This document shows, piece by piece, positions 1-10,746 of a stretch of 64,000 nt of DNA. The translations under genes were made by a program, and so were the position numbers. The first letter of the stretch is position 1, and each line of letters begins with the position of its first letter. This DNA is from Brachionus koreanus (Eukaryota > Rotifera > Eurotatoria > Ploima > Brachionidae). Below the pieces are notes generated by a model. It was not told where the DNA came from, did not search any database, and saw nothing but the letters and a program-made list of their open reading frames with translations. The stretch spans positions 2,150,419 to 2,214,418 of the forward strand of contig PJRA01000160.1 of NCBI GenBank assembly GCA_016987375.1, given 5' to 3'.

Positions 1-1197
1 ATTTTCATATTTTTAGTATTTTTGTATAACATTTAAGAAATTTTTTAATTTTCTGAACCATTGCACAAAAAATGTAAAAATTTGAAAATGTAAAAAAATA
101 AAATTATTTTCATTTTGCCAAATTTTCTTTTCTTGCTATTGACAAATTAAAAAATCGAATGGATTTTTATGATTCATGTAGTATCCGAAAGTAGCATCTC
201 TCAGCAATCCTCTTATCTTTTGAAAACATTTTTCAAATGAATACACCTTTTTTGATTTATGTAGATTTTAAATTTTTTTTTAAAAATAATATTACTTTAT
301 AAAATTATTATAGTTTTTTTTTATAAAATAATTTTAAAATAAAAAAAAAAAGTGAAAAAAATTCTCTGTGCTTCTAGTGTTAATCTTTACCCGACGCAAT
401 TGATTAAAAATAAATGTTCATTTTGTCACTTTAAAAGTTTTAGTAAGAATTTTATTCTAAATTATAATCATATTTAGCTAAATAATTATTTTTAAAAATC
501 GATGAAAACAAAAAAATCTAATTCGAACTTATGGACTGAAACTCAGCTTTGACCCATGTATTAAATTATTAACCTGCAGATTAACTTTAAAATAGAAAAT
601 TTAATGTATTTAATTCAGCCTTAAAAATTCGATCAATTCAAAAAATTAGAAATATAATTTTTTTAATAAGATTTTAGGTAACAAAATCTCATTCAGTTAA
701 GTTGCGTTAAAACATAAAACTTGAGTTTAATCCATGCGTCAAGGTTCTATTTCACTCTATTATCGGACAAGGGAATTCAATATCGCAATATCGATAGGGA
801 TATCGCAAACAACTTTTAACTGTTCCTTAGCTTTTTCAAAAATCCAAATTTAGTTTGCTTTTAGTTTTAAATTAATCGATTTTCATTTCAATTTAGAGTT
901 TTGTTTTAACACTAACTAAAAAAAATAAACACAGTTTAGTTTATACAGAAATTAGCTGATAAAAAGTATTTCAAAATGATTACCCGATATTTTATTAAAA
1001 CTCAAACTCAAAATTTAAAAATGAAAAGCAAACGTCTCTTTATTTTAAATGATATTATTAAAGATGATAGTTTTGATACTAAGCGAAAAAATAGTGATTT
1101 AAAAATGTGTGACAATTTTATTTTACATCTAATTAAAATTCTAAAACACAAAAAATTTACAATTAACAATTATCACGAAAAATTTCTACTTAAACTT
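1..1197. other. AT-rich stretch without a supported gene
   Basis: Very AT-rich sequence with poly-A and poly-T runs. I see no splice-linked reading frame or recognisable protein. It lies downstream of the minus-strand gene that ends at 1198. Confidence 0.5.
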
Positions 1198-1605
1198 TTA
1201 ATTTTTTTCTCTAAAACGCTTCATTTTATTCAAGTGATGATTTCTCCTGGAAAATTTTTTTTTTTTTGATGCAATTTTCTCAAATATACTATAATTAATA
1301 TTATAGGCAAAATTTTCAATTTTTTTGTTCATTTGAATTTTTGTACAATTTATTAGTTCGTCTAAATACTTTTGCTTTAATAAGTCATTCTCGCTCTGTT
1401 CGCAAAAATTTTCTATGTTATCTTGATGCTTGGTACGATTGTTTTTAGATAAGAAATCTTTTATCGATTTTTTTGCTGTTATACCACCGACTACATGTTC
1501 TTAAAATTAAAAAATTAAATTTTAACAGTAATTTACATTTAGATTTTTAAAAAGTTTACCTTTTGATTTATTTTTATTTGTTTCTTTTGTTCCTTTTTGG
1601 GTCAT
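1198..1605 (-). CDS. Small two-exon gene, lysine-rich protein of unknown function
   Basis: I do not recognise this protein. Exon 1 runs from the ATG at 1605 to 1560. A GT-AG intron (1559-1500) follows and exon 2 ends at a TAA at 1200-1198, giving 115 residues. The phase is exact: exon 1 leaves one G and exon 2 supplies AA, making a Glu codon. The N-terminus is Lys/Thr/Asn-rich (MTQKGTKETNK), the middle contains VVGGITAKKSIKDFL and an amphipathic acidic/lysine stretch that could be helical, and the C-terminus is strongly basic (SKKKKFSRRNHH). There is no signal peptide or membrane segment. It is divergent from CCZ1, whose ATG lies 570 bp away, so the two may share a promoter region. Spliced continuity argues for a real gene; the function is unknown. 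Confidence 0.55.
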
Positions 1606-2174
1606 AATTTAAAGAGATTTTTAATTCACTTAATATTAAAATACAAAAAATGACTCTTTAGAAGAAAAAAAACAAAAAAAATTTAACATTTTGTATAGAC
1701 CAAAAAATTTACACTATCTAAATGAAACATTTAAGTCAATTAATAAATGTGAATTAAAATTTCAAAGGAAGCTTCAAAAAATCTTAAATAAACAAATTTT
1801 ACTTTAATTTTCTCATATTATTTAACAATATAAATACTGTAGATTTAAATAGCATAAATTTATTTGAGCATATAAATTAAACATTTAAATTCGTCGTTAA
1901 AAAACGAAAATTGACTTTAATTGTCAAATTTAATTACTTTTATATATTTTATTTAATCTTTTTAATTATTTTTTTTATAAATTTTGACCTATGAGGTCTA
2001 TACAAGTTTTTTTTGTCGAATAATAATAATAATAATATTTAACTATTTTTAAATTATGAATATTTGAAAAATTATTTCATTTTTACATAAATTGCTCATA
2101 ATTTTGATAAGCACATGACTTTAGTTAAATTATACTCAAAAAAAATTGATTGATAATTGAATTAAAGCTTCAAA
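1606..2174. promoter_or_regulatory. Divergent intergenic region, hypothetical gene / CCZ1
   Basis: These 569 bp separate the divergent starts of the small minus-strand gene and CCZ1, so both promoters should lie here. I see only AT-rich sequence and an (AAT)n-like run near 2019-2037; no specific element can be named. Confidence 0.35.
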
Positions 2175-4209
2175 ATGAGGAATGAGACCGGTTCAAATCA
2201 AATAAGTTTGGCTTATTTTTTTATTTTTAATCCAGATTATGGTCAAAAAGAAGGAAAAGTATGAGAAATGAAAAATTACTTCGTCCATTTATTTATTTCG
2301 ACATTTAAGGAAGCTGAAAAAATATTTTATTATTATCCAGTAGACGAAAAAATCGAAAAGCAAATAAGAATAGCTGGATTTTGTGCAGGAATGATAAAAT
2401 TTACTCAGTTAATTTTTTTGTTAAATATTAAATGAGCTTATTTTTTTTTTTTTCAAGGACGTTTAAATCAAGCAAACCGTGTGAATTTGTGCACACAGAA
2501 AAAATTCGAATGATTTTTAATGAACTTGGTGATAACTTTTGGATGGTGATCGGTCTAAATGTGCCTCTTTCTCTTGACAAAGTTTACGAAAACGATTTGT
2601 TATCGGATCAAATCTATATGTCCATTTTGAAAAAAATATTTAATTACTATCGAGTAAGATATTCAAATTAATCTTAAGAATTTTCTGTTTTATTGATCAA
2701 TTAGCTTTTCAATGGCAATATAGGAGACTCTCTTAGGCTGATTGGCATAGATAAACTAAAAGAAAAAATGAAGCTTTTTTTTGATGATGTAAAATTTAAT
2801 AAATAGAATTTTTTTATTTTTCAATTAAGTGTTGAAAAGTATATAGACACAAAACTCAATGTCCGTGATTCTGATATACTGAATACTTTTAATGGGTTGC
2901 AATTTATGTCATTAGACAGAAATATGTATCTAAAGATTCAATCATTACTTAACTTTTTGGAAGAAAAGTTACCTTTAGTTCATAGAGTCGTAGTAATGCA
3001 TAATGATCAAGTTATCTGGTAAAATTAGTTAGCTAAATTCAGTTAGTTTCTAAACTTTAAGTAATCAGGAGTGGTCTTGAGCAAGAAGACATATCATCAA
3101 TCTACCAATATCTAAAAGAATTAATTAGCAAAAATATTCCTGGTACACCGCAGTCGCAATTGGCCTCAAAATTTTTGGTTGATGATAGCACTAAAAACTT
3201 AATGAATAGACTAGTAAATCCTTCAACGTCAGATAATTCAGAGACTACGATTGATCAACATGATCAAGAGTATTTTGAGTTTAAAAAGGTCTACTTAGAC
3301 AAGCCACTTCCGGAACAATTTTATCTTATCCCTTATAACTTGTCCAAAATGACGTTTTTTATATTTATTCCAACCAGTCAAACTTTCAAATTGAGTTTAT
3401 TGAAAGAAATCGATGAAATTCTGGCCCCAAATTTAATTCTTTTTATCAAAGAAATTTCTGAACAACAATTAAAAAGAAGTAGCATATTGTAGGTGGTATA
3501 TACATTTCAATTGTTTTTTTTTAATTTTTTGTTTAAGTACCGATGAAAAAGAAATAAAATACATATATTTCAATAGATTAAATTTGGCGCAGAAATCCAC
3601 TTTAAACAAAACTAAAGATCTTCCAAAGCATCTGATGGCACTAATATCCCAATTGTCCAAAGATTTAGAAAGGTATTAAAAAAAATTGTTTTAAATTAAG
3701 TAACTTAAAATAATTTATCAATAATTTAATGGAAGTTTTAATTAGAAATTTTTTCATATTATTTATTAATTAATTATTTTTGATACTTCCTGTATCAATT
3801 TAAGTTCTTACATAACAGAATAAAAGAATCAAAATTCACGGATAAGTCAAATATTTATTTTCCCTTATTCACTCAAATTTTTAAAAATTAATTAATAAAT
3901 TTAATATTTTAAATAAAATTTTTAAATTTTTAAAATCTAAATGATATTTACTATTAAAAAAGTTGCATTCCCAGTGGAGAAATTTTTGTTAAAAGTGGAA
4001 AAGATTACTGGATAGCTTGTAAGAAATCTGATCTTCGCGAAGTTTATGTAGTTGTGTGTCAAAAGAATGCAAATTTAACAATGATAGATGGCAAGTTTAA
4101 TAAAAATAATCTATTTATCTTTTATTATTTGATGTGATTTTGAATTTTTTTAGAAGAGGTTAAACAATTGTGCAGCACTGATTTTACAAATATATTTTTC
4201 ATGGAATAA
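2175..4209 (+). CDS. CCZ1: Vacuolar fusion protein CCZ1 homologue
   Basis: CCZ1 pairs with MON1 to form the guanine-nucleotide exchange factor that activates Rab7 on late endosomes and autophagosomes. Nine exons join in phase: 2175-2258, 2310-2407, 2458-2653, 2705-2788, 2840-3018, 3069-3488, 3538-3672, 3975-4090, 4154-4209, giving 455 residues (human about 480). Family landmarks in order are an N-terminal longin-type segment (FIFNPDYGQKEG, IFYYYPVDEKIEKQIR), NFWMVIGLNVPL, LFNGNIGDSL, DQVIWSGLEQEDISSIYQYL, YIYFNRLNLAQKST, DYWIACKKSDLREVYVV and the C-terminal EEVKQLCSTDFTNIFF. The last intron has a GC donor (gcaagt). The start codon is the first ATG in frame and precedes the conserved longin segment. 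The protein assignment is secure; exact splice edges are inferred from phase and homology. Confidence 0.93.
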
Positions 4210-4460
4210 TCATTAAATTAAATTAATTCAGATTCAACTTGTTTTAGTCGCGCAAAAATATAATTTATGAATAAAATAATTTTGAGAACCATTATTTAAT
4301 GTTTTTCACACTGAGAAAATGATTTAAAAAAAGTTTCAAGGAATAAATTTGCAATAAAAATCTTTTTTTTTTAACAAAATGCTCTGAGTTAAATACAAGA
4401 GTTTTTAAGTAAAATATTTAAGGTAAAAGGTTATAAATAAAAGCATTTGAATTTAAAATT
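4210..4460. other. Intergenic, CCZ1 3' flank
   Basis: AT-rich spacer between the CCZ1 stop codon and the truncated retrotransposon. No gene is seen. Confidence 0.5.
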
Positions 4461-5882
4461 AATTTAAAAATTCTGAAAAATGCTTCTGAAGGTGTTTTTT
4501 ACCCTCTCCATCTAATTATCAAAAAATCCTTTGAATCTGGAGAAGTCCCTGATTTTTGGAGACTCTTAAACGTCTCTCCGATTTGTAAAAAAAGAAATAG
4601 ATCAGACCCTAAAAATTATAGGCCTATCTCAATCAATCGATACCATGCCGTATTGCTGAGAGAATTATTAGAAACCTGGTTTCAAAATAAATCAATTTAT
4701 CAATTCCAACATGGATTTATTCCTCATAAATCGTGTACTACAAACCTACTCGAGAGTCTTGATTTTTTGACACATCAAATATCTTTAAGCAAATAAGTGG
4801 ATGTACTCTATACAGATTTCCCTAAAGCCTTCGATAGAGTGAATCACTCAAAACTTTTATTTAAACTTAAACGACTTGTTATTGACGGAATGTTATTAAA
4901 ATGGATTGAATCGCTTCTTAGTCATCGTAAACAAAAAGTTGTACTTGGTAAAACAGAATCTGAATGGCTTAATGTGACTAGTGGTATACCACAAGGTTCT
5001 GTTCTGGGTCCGTTGCTCTTCACAATTTTTATTAATGATTTGCCAAACAGACTAAAAAACAAATGTCTACTTTATGCAGACGACTGCAAGATATTCTATA
5101 TTATCGATCGAAACAATCCGCATGAATCATTTAAGTTGCTTCAAGATGATATTTACTCATTAATTAGCTGATGTAATAAATGGTCTATGGATCTAAATTT
5201 TGATAAATGCGAGATTATGAGTTTTAATCGAAATCAAGAGCTCCTAAATGAATATATTATGATTGATTTAGCCAATGGAAAAACTCATGTTGTCTCTAGA
5301 TCTCCGGTCCAGAAAGACTTAGGAATCTTGATTCAAAACGATCTAAAATGGCATTCGCAAGTTTGTTCAGCAGCCTCAAAAGGTTACAGAATACTTGGGC
5401 AAGTTCTTCATGGTATTAAATTTCGGACACAGACGGTGATTAAATTACTTTATACCAGTCTTGTAAGGCCTCACTTAGAGTATGGTATTCCAGTATGGTG
5501 CCCATATTTAGAGAAAGATAAGAGAATTCTAGAGGCTGTTCAACGAAGAGTTACTCGTGCCATTTCTGGTTTTAGAGATCTAAACTACAATGATAGACTA
5601 AAGTCTCTAAATCTAATGAATTTAACCGAAAGGAAAATGATAGGTGACTTAATTCAAATGCTTAAAGCTAAAAGAAATATTGATCAAGTCAAATCTCCAC
5701 TCACTTTTTCAAGCAGAAGTACAAGAGGCCATCCATACAAAATTAAAAGAGAAATAATCAAAAATTGTGCCCAACGATACCACAGGCTGAAGAATAAGCT
5801 GGAAGTAAATGCAGTGGAAGCTCAATACTATACTAAATTTTCTTTTAGAACAATCAAGAGCAAAAAAGCCTATAAATTATAG
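4461..5882 (+). pseudogene. Reverse transcriptase of the non-LTR element, two in-frame stops
   Basis: The frame encodes the RT fingers (KNYRPIS), the palm motif DFPKAFDRVNHSKLL, GIPQGSVLGPLLFTIFINDLP, the catalytic LLYADD box and the thumb region (KDLGILIQNDLKWHSQV, LYTSLVRPHLEYGIPVW). The frame is continuous but is interrupted by TAA at 4794-4796, just before the first palm motif, and TGA at 5169-5171, after the YADD box. There are no frameshifts over about 1.4 kb, so the copy is fairly young but dead. It lacks the endonuclease domain because of 5' truncation. CR1/jockey-like placement is inferred from motif style only. Confidence 0.88.
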
Positions 5883-5996
5883 AAACAATTTAATTGAAAA
5901 AATCTAATCTAATAAAAAATCAATTCATTTTAATTAATTATTATTATTATTTATTTCAATGAACGCCTTTAAGGCTATTTAAAAAAAAAAAAAAGA
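4461..5996 (+). mobile_element. 5'-truncated non-LTR retrotransposon with poly-A tail (CR1/jockey-like)
   Basis: A reverse-transcriptase reading frame starts abruptly around 4461 with no upstream ORF1, endonuclease or ATG, and runs in one frame to TAG at 5880-5882. An AT-rich 3' end with ATT repeats and the palindrome GCCTTTAAGGC follows, ending in a poly-A run to about 5996. The 5' truncation plus poly-A is the usual mark of target-primed reverse transcription. I could not find a clear target-site duplication. It lies between CCZ1 and the orphan ORF at 7156. Confidence 0.85.
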
Positions 5997-7155
5997 AAAC
6001 ACAAAATAAAATAAACAGGTTTAGAGAAATTAAAGACAAATGTTTGAATTTTGATTCGATTTTTGTGAATAAATTTAATTATTTTCAAATCGAAATAATT
6101 TTTTGCTAATTTCATTTTAAAAACTCAATTTGAAAAAATTAAAATTTATTGAAAAATTTTTTTCTATTTTAAATTCAAATTAATAAATCGATTAATTTTC
6201 TTAAATTTGATTTATAATACTAGCCATTTAAATATTTAATACTAAAAATAAAATAAAATTACATCTTTTTAATGTATTATTTATAATTTTGTTACATTTC
6301 TAAACTCTTATCAAATTCCAATATAAAACTAAAATTTTATTCTAATTTGAATTTTTAATATTTTTTAAATTTGAATGTTCATGGGATTAAATATTTGAAG
6401 GTATTTGAATATCAAATGCTCGATTTTAACAATAATTTTTACCAAAGATTAGATAAATAAAAATAAATAAATATAAAATTTTTGAAACAAAGATAATTTT
6501 GTATATAATGTATTTAAATTTTAGATAATTCCATAATTATATTTAATAATATTCAAATTTTAAAAATATTTTTTTAGCAGTGGTTAGGATTTAGCGATCT
6601 AAATATGTTTTTAAATTATTTCAATTTGGACTGTAATGAGTATCCATTAACTTTTTTTTATATCTAGCTTTAATTTTAGTTAAAAGTTGTAATATGCAGA
6701 TACTGATTTTTTTCTGTTATCATATTTGGTTAGGGTTGGGTTTGTTACCCAGATCTGATCCTGAATTCTTTAATTTTTTTGTGGTACCTAGATCAAACTC
6801 ATTAGTCTTTTTCCTAATTTTTTTGGTTTATCAAAAATAGGTATTAATTAGTTAACTTCAAGTAAAAGATTCAGCAAAAGACAACCGAGTTTGGTCAAGT
6901 TACCCATAAAAAATAAGTGAGTTTTGGATTAGGTCTGTTATAACAAAGCCAATCCTAACCCAAAACTGATACTCGAAAAAATTCTTGTGGTATGTTACGA
7001 ACTACTTTTGAATTATTTGCAAATTGAAAAATAATTTTTCTAATTGATAAATGTTAACTATATTCTAAAATAATATTTAAAACAGTATATTATGTAATGC
7101 AAGTAATAAAAATTCTCATAAATTAAATTTTCTCTAATTATTATCCTTTTACAAA
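5997..7155. other. Intergenic with a degenerate inverted-repeat element
   Basis: AT-rich sequence. The only structure I see is the inverted repeat at 6690-6975, annotated separately. Confidence 0.4.
6690..6975. repeat. Degenerate inverted-repeat element with TTAGGG-like arms
   Basis: The arm at 6728-6747 (ggttagggttgggtttgtta) matches the reverse complement of 6941-6960 at 18 of 20 positions, and similarity continues inward for about 15 bp. Between the arms are further degenerate copies of a gttaccc-agatc unit. It looks like an old foldback or MITE. The TTAGGG-like string is part of the arm, not a telomeric array. Confidence 0.45.
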
Positions 7156-7632
7156 ATGGAATGGTTAGAATCAGATTTTAAAAAGTTTAATCAGCAGAAT
7201 AGATCTTTATTCTTAAATAAAATCAAATCAAATGCATCTTCTAACAATTTCAACTGCTATCTTTTTAACGAATCTGGCAATCCAAACCAGGATTTGTTTT
7301 TTATAACAGATCTCAAAATTCGTCTCAAGGCTAAAATAAATCCAAAGCGTATGTTTATGATTCGGAAACTTTATGAAAAACAAAATAATGGTGTTTTACT
7401 CATTAATATCTTTATAAAACAGTTTCTTTATTCAACGATGATAAATTTTCGAAATTCTAAAGAACCATTTATCTTTATGATTATAAATGATTTTGACCTG
7501 AGGTCAGATCAAAATAAATATACAACATTGTCTGAGATTCAGTATCTAATCAGATGGGATCATCTAAAAAATGCCAATATGCAATTGCCATCATTTAACT
7601 ATATTCTGCCAACAAGGTATTTTTTAATTTAA
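7156..7632 (+). CDS. Orphan 158-residue ORF, function unknown
   Basis: I do not recognise it. It is a single reading frame from ATG 7156 to TAA, rich in Asn, Phe, Ile and Lys, with no signal peptide. Phe/Ile-rich stretches (LLINIFIKQFL, PFIFMIINDFDL) look like buried beta strands rather than membrane helices. After LPTR a possible GT donor (gtattt) occurs near 7617, so this may be the first exon of a longer gene; I could not find a phase-compatible next exon. A MITE begins about 160 bp downstream at 7792 and may have interrupted the gene. Length and balanced composition make it more likely coding than random. Confidence 0.45.
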   Translation: MEWLESDFKKFNQQNRSLFLNKIKSNASSNNFNCYLFNESGNPNQDLFFITDLKIRLKAKINPKRMFMIRKLYEKQNNGVLLINIFIKQFLYSTMINFRNSKEPFIFMIINDFDLRSDQNKYTTLSEIQYLIRWDHLKNANMQLPSFNYILPTRYFLI

Positions 7633-7791
7633 ATGGCTATTTAATAATACGAAAACAAAAATTTTCTATCTTTCTAAAGTTGATGAATTTTAATTAAAAA
7701 TATCGACTTTATCATTTGTAGTTAAATATTTAATTTCATAAATTAGAAAAAATATCAATCTATCACAAAATTTTAGAGAGTATTAAGCATA

Positions 7792-8370
7792 CCCGAGGGG
7801 ACAAAAACAGGTAAAAAATACTGATTAAATGTGAGCGTTTAAACAAAATAAAAACAGACCATAAACGGGGGTAAAACAGCCAGAAAAAAAAATTTATTAT
7901 TTTTGTCTAAAAAAAAGAATAAAGACAAGAATTTAGACAAATTTAGTCATAAATAATTAAATTAAAATAAAATTTTACATTGAAAAAATTCAACATATTT
8001 TTCAAATATATTGTAAAGTAGTGTGGTTTTTAAGCGTTTTTATGTGTTTAAATAGTGTTTAATATTAAAACAAATAATTTGATTATTTAAAATCATTCCT
8101 GAAGAATAAACATGCTTAATTTGTTTTTCAAGTCCTAAAAACGGGATAAAAATAGGCTTAAAATGAATTTGACGCGTCAAAAAAGGCTTAAAAACTTTCT
8201 AAATGAATTATTTTGTTTTGTTTATAAAGTGTTTTTCGCTCGATTTTTTGGCCCAAAAACGCTCACGTTTCAAACGCAAAAAAAAAAGCGAAAACGCCCA
8301 AAAAACAGCTACCAAACGCCGTTAAAACAGCGTTTAAAAAGTGTTTTTTGCTTGTTTTTGTCCCCTCGGG
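7792..8370. mobile_element. MITE with TA target duplication and 17-bp perfect terminal inverted repeats
   Basis: The left end cccgaggggacaaaaac (7792-7808) is the exact reverse complement of gtttttgtcccctcggg (8354-8370). Similarity continues inward to about 30 bp with a few mismatches. TA dinucleotides flank both ends (7790-7791 and 8371-8372), as produced by Tc1/mariner-type insertion. The 579-bp interior has no credible transposase, so it is non-autonomous. The short open frame at 8163-8378 lies inside the element and runs through the right end, so it is not a gene. Confidence 0.85.
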
Positions 8371-8372
8371 TA

Positions 8373-8973
8373 AGATAAAATATTTCGATTATGTTGAATA
8401 AACTTTAATTTAAAAGTTTATAATCCTTAATTTTCTTTGTAAATGATCAAAGAATTTTAGTATAAATTTTCGAAAAATACTTAAAATAGATTCTATTTTA
8501 TAAAATTTACAGTATAAGATACAACAAAATCTGATTATCAGGTATGAATCTTCTTTAGTTATCGAATGAAATTTTTTTTTGAAATTTTATTTTAGAATCT
8601 ATTTAAAAAAATAAATTTAATAAAATTTTGTCAATTTTGATTTTATTAATTTATCTGATATTTTTGGCAACAAGTTATTCTGCTTAAATTTTTTTAAAAC
8701 AATATTTAGTGATTTATGAAAAATTTTCATAAACTTTGATTATCATATAAAGAAGCAAAAGCAAATAGATTTTACCACGACTAATTAATTTAAATATTTT
8801 AATTATCTCAATAAAAAATATAAAATTTTTCTTTAAAATAATCTTTGTAATAAATTCTTTTTCGATCTTGACTAAAGTTTCATTTTAAACAAAATTACAA
8901 TTTCTATGAAAAAAATTTATTTCATTCAAGCAGTTTAAATCTTTTAATGAAGAGAGTAAAAATGAATTATTTT
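8373..8973. other. Intergenic, no gene seen
   Basis: AT-rich spacer between the MITE and the 3' end of the minus-strand membrane-protein gene. It holds no reading frame I can support. Confidence 0.5.
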
Positions 8974-9927
8974 CTATAAATACCAAATTGATGAGTAGAA
9001 TATCATAAAATAATTGATTATTTCTGAGGGAAGTCTGATCGGTACACCTAAATAATGTACAAAATTTGACTTAACTCTACTTGTGTAAAATTTAGAATAG
9101 AAAAAATGTCGCGGTAGGTTGAAATATTGGTGAGGAAAAATTTTTCCCATTAAGCCTCCATTCAAACTTGCATAATCATCAAATAATTCAGTATCTATTT
9201 CAGTTTTTTTTTTCGTTGGAAAAAAATAATTAGCTAAAAATTTTAGCGAGTTGAGTCCAATTTTATATTCGTGAAAAACTAATTGAATTTCTTCTCCAAG
9301 TATAATTATGTATTCACCAGTCATTTGATTGAACTTACAATCAGCACCTTTGTTATCTAATAATTTAAAGTTTCTGACCAGATCACAAAGAGATTTCTCT
9401 TTGAGAAATGTGCTTAGAAAGCATAAATGTATTCGTGTCTTTTTTATAGAACTTTTAGAGACATTGGAACAAAATTCTCGATGAACACATTTATCCAAAC
9501 TTTTGCTCATATAATTTGAATTTTTACAATCGTAATTATTATCTTCAAAATTAGAACTGTATACATCGTAGCCTTCTACTTTGACTGCAAAATATAAACT
9601 CGAAAAGCACATAAAATAATTAAAGTCACGTTTTTGGTTAAAAAATTCTATTATCTTTTTGAATGCATTTAGAGTACTTTGATTGAATGCTGATTTTGTG
9701 AGACAATTTTTCTGATCATTTTTTTGAATTTCTAACCAGTGATCATTTTGAAGTAGAAAATCATTCTGGAGATTGAAAACAACATAATTTAATATAAGAT
9801 AATAGCCGATAGATAGCAAAAAAATAAAAGATATCAAATAACTGTTTCTTAATTTATAGTTTTCCGCCTTAAATTTGACATAAAAATTATCCACCTTTAT
9901 TCTAAGTTTTTTAAATTCTGAATTCAT
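8974..9927 (-). CDS. Single-pass type II membrane protein, possible fukutin/LicD-like transferase
   Basis: An intronless 317-residue frame. It begins with a short basic cytosolic segment, then one hydrophobic helix at about residues 28-50 (SYLISFIFLLSIGYYLILNYVVF), then a Cys-containing luminal domain, the architecture of Golgi type II enzymes. Candidate family signals are MCFSSLYFAVKVEGYDVY near residue 105 and a C-terminal segment with LGVPIRLPSEIINYF followed by an aromatic YSSIWYL end, which resembles the end of LicD/fukutin-related nucleotidyltransferase-fold proteins. I do not see a clear DxD metal site, so the enzyme call is tentative. Several Cys residues (114, 133, 147, 153 region) could form disulphides. 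The next plus-strand exon begins about 820 bp away. Confidence 0.6.
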   Translation of the reverse strand: MNSEFKKLRIKVDNFYVKFKAENYKLRNSYLISFIFLLSIGYYLILNYVVFNLQNDFLLQNDHWLEIQKNDQKNCLTKSAFNQSTLNAFKKIIEFFNQKRDFNYFMCFSSLYFAVKVEGYDVYSSNFEDNNYDCKNSNYMSKSLDKCVHREFCSNVSKSSIKKTRIHLCFLSTFLKEKSLCDLVRNFKLLDNKGADCKFNQMTGEYIIILGEEIQLVFHEYKIGLNSLKFLANYFFPTKKKTEIDTELFDDYASLNGGLMGKIFPHQYFNLPRHFFYSKFYTSRVKSNFVHYLGVPIRLPSEIINYFMIFYSSIWYL

Positions 9928-10746
9928 TTTGAGTGTCTAATCATAGAAGCAAACTAGTTATATATATATATCTAATTGTATTCAATAGAAATAATTGCCA
10001 ATAAAAATATTTTTTTTTAATTTTATGTAATTTCTTGAGCTAATATTTAAGAATTTCTCACCTTCTACTCATCATCCAGATTTTATAAAATAAAAACTTT
10101 TTTAAGTATTTTTTCATAAAAGAGGAGTTAAATATATATTTTCCTTATAAGTATTTTTCTAAAATTTAATAATTCATAAATATTTATTTTCAAAGCTACC
10201 TTATTTTTATTTTTTATGCATAAAAAAAATAAGAAAGAATTAAAATTAACAATCATTATTTTAGAGACCAAATAGAGATTATTAAATTTTTTTGTAATAA
10301 AATCTGAAGGAGACCTTTCAAAAAAAAACGAGTTTTTCCTTCTCGATTCCAAATTAAATGACTTTGAATATTTTAATACAATTATTTTTTTTGTAATATT
10401 TTATTTATTTTTCTAAAACAAATTTTATTTTTACTTATCCTTAAAGGAGGTTAATTTAATATTAATAAATAAATAAATAAATTGTTATTATTACATTTGA
10501 AGCATTATCAATCAAAAAAAAACACTAAATGCTAGATTGTATTCATTGCAATTAATATGATTTAGACTAATTATGAAAACATAAAAAGAGAATAAAAGAA
10601 ATTTTTGTGGAGTCTTTTTTTAAAAACAGGACTTAAGTTAATATTTTTTTAATAAATGTTTGAAGCTTTTAAAATTTTATAAATATTTATTTTCAATGAA
10701 TAAATAACTTTAAAACAACATTCAAATCATAGTTCTTTAACTTAAG
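9928..10746. promoter_or_regulatory. Divergent intergenic region
   Basis: This separates the minus-strand membrane protein from the plus-strand Ser-rich gene. The run tatatatatatat at about 9958-9971 is TATA-like and lies roughly 35-45 bp upstream of the minus-strand ATG. A first exon of the plus-strand gene should lie here or further away, but I could not identify it. Confidence 0.35.

Noticed and set aside
976..1269. Plus-strand 97-codon frame
   Set aside because: It is antisense to the spliced minus-strand gene at 1198-1605 and is low-complexity with a poly-Phe end.
3469..3660. Minus-strand frame in CCZ1
   Set aside because: Antisense to a CCZ1 exon; composition follows the real exon.
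6728..6747. Possible interstitial telomere repeat (ttaggg)
   Set aside because: Only one degenerate copy is present and it is part of an inverted-repeat arm.
8163..8378. 71-codon frame
   Set aside because: It lies within the MITE and reads through its terminal repeat.
10128..10352. Minus-strand 74-codon frame
   Set aside because: Lys/Asn/Phe-biased translation of AT-rich DNA with no conserved features or splice support.
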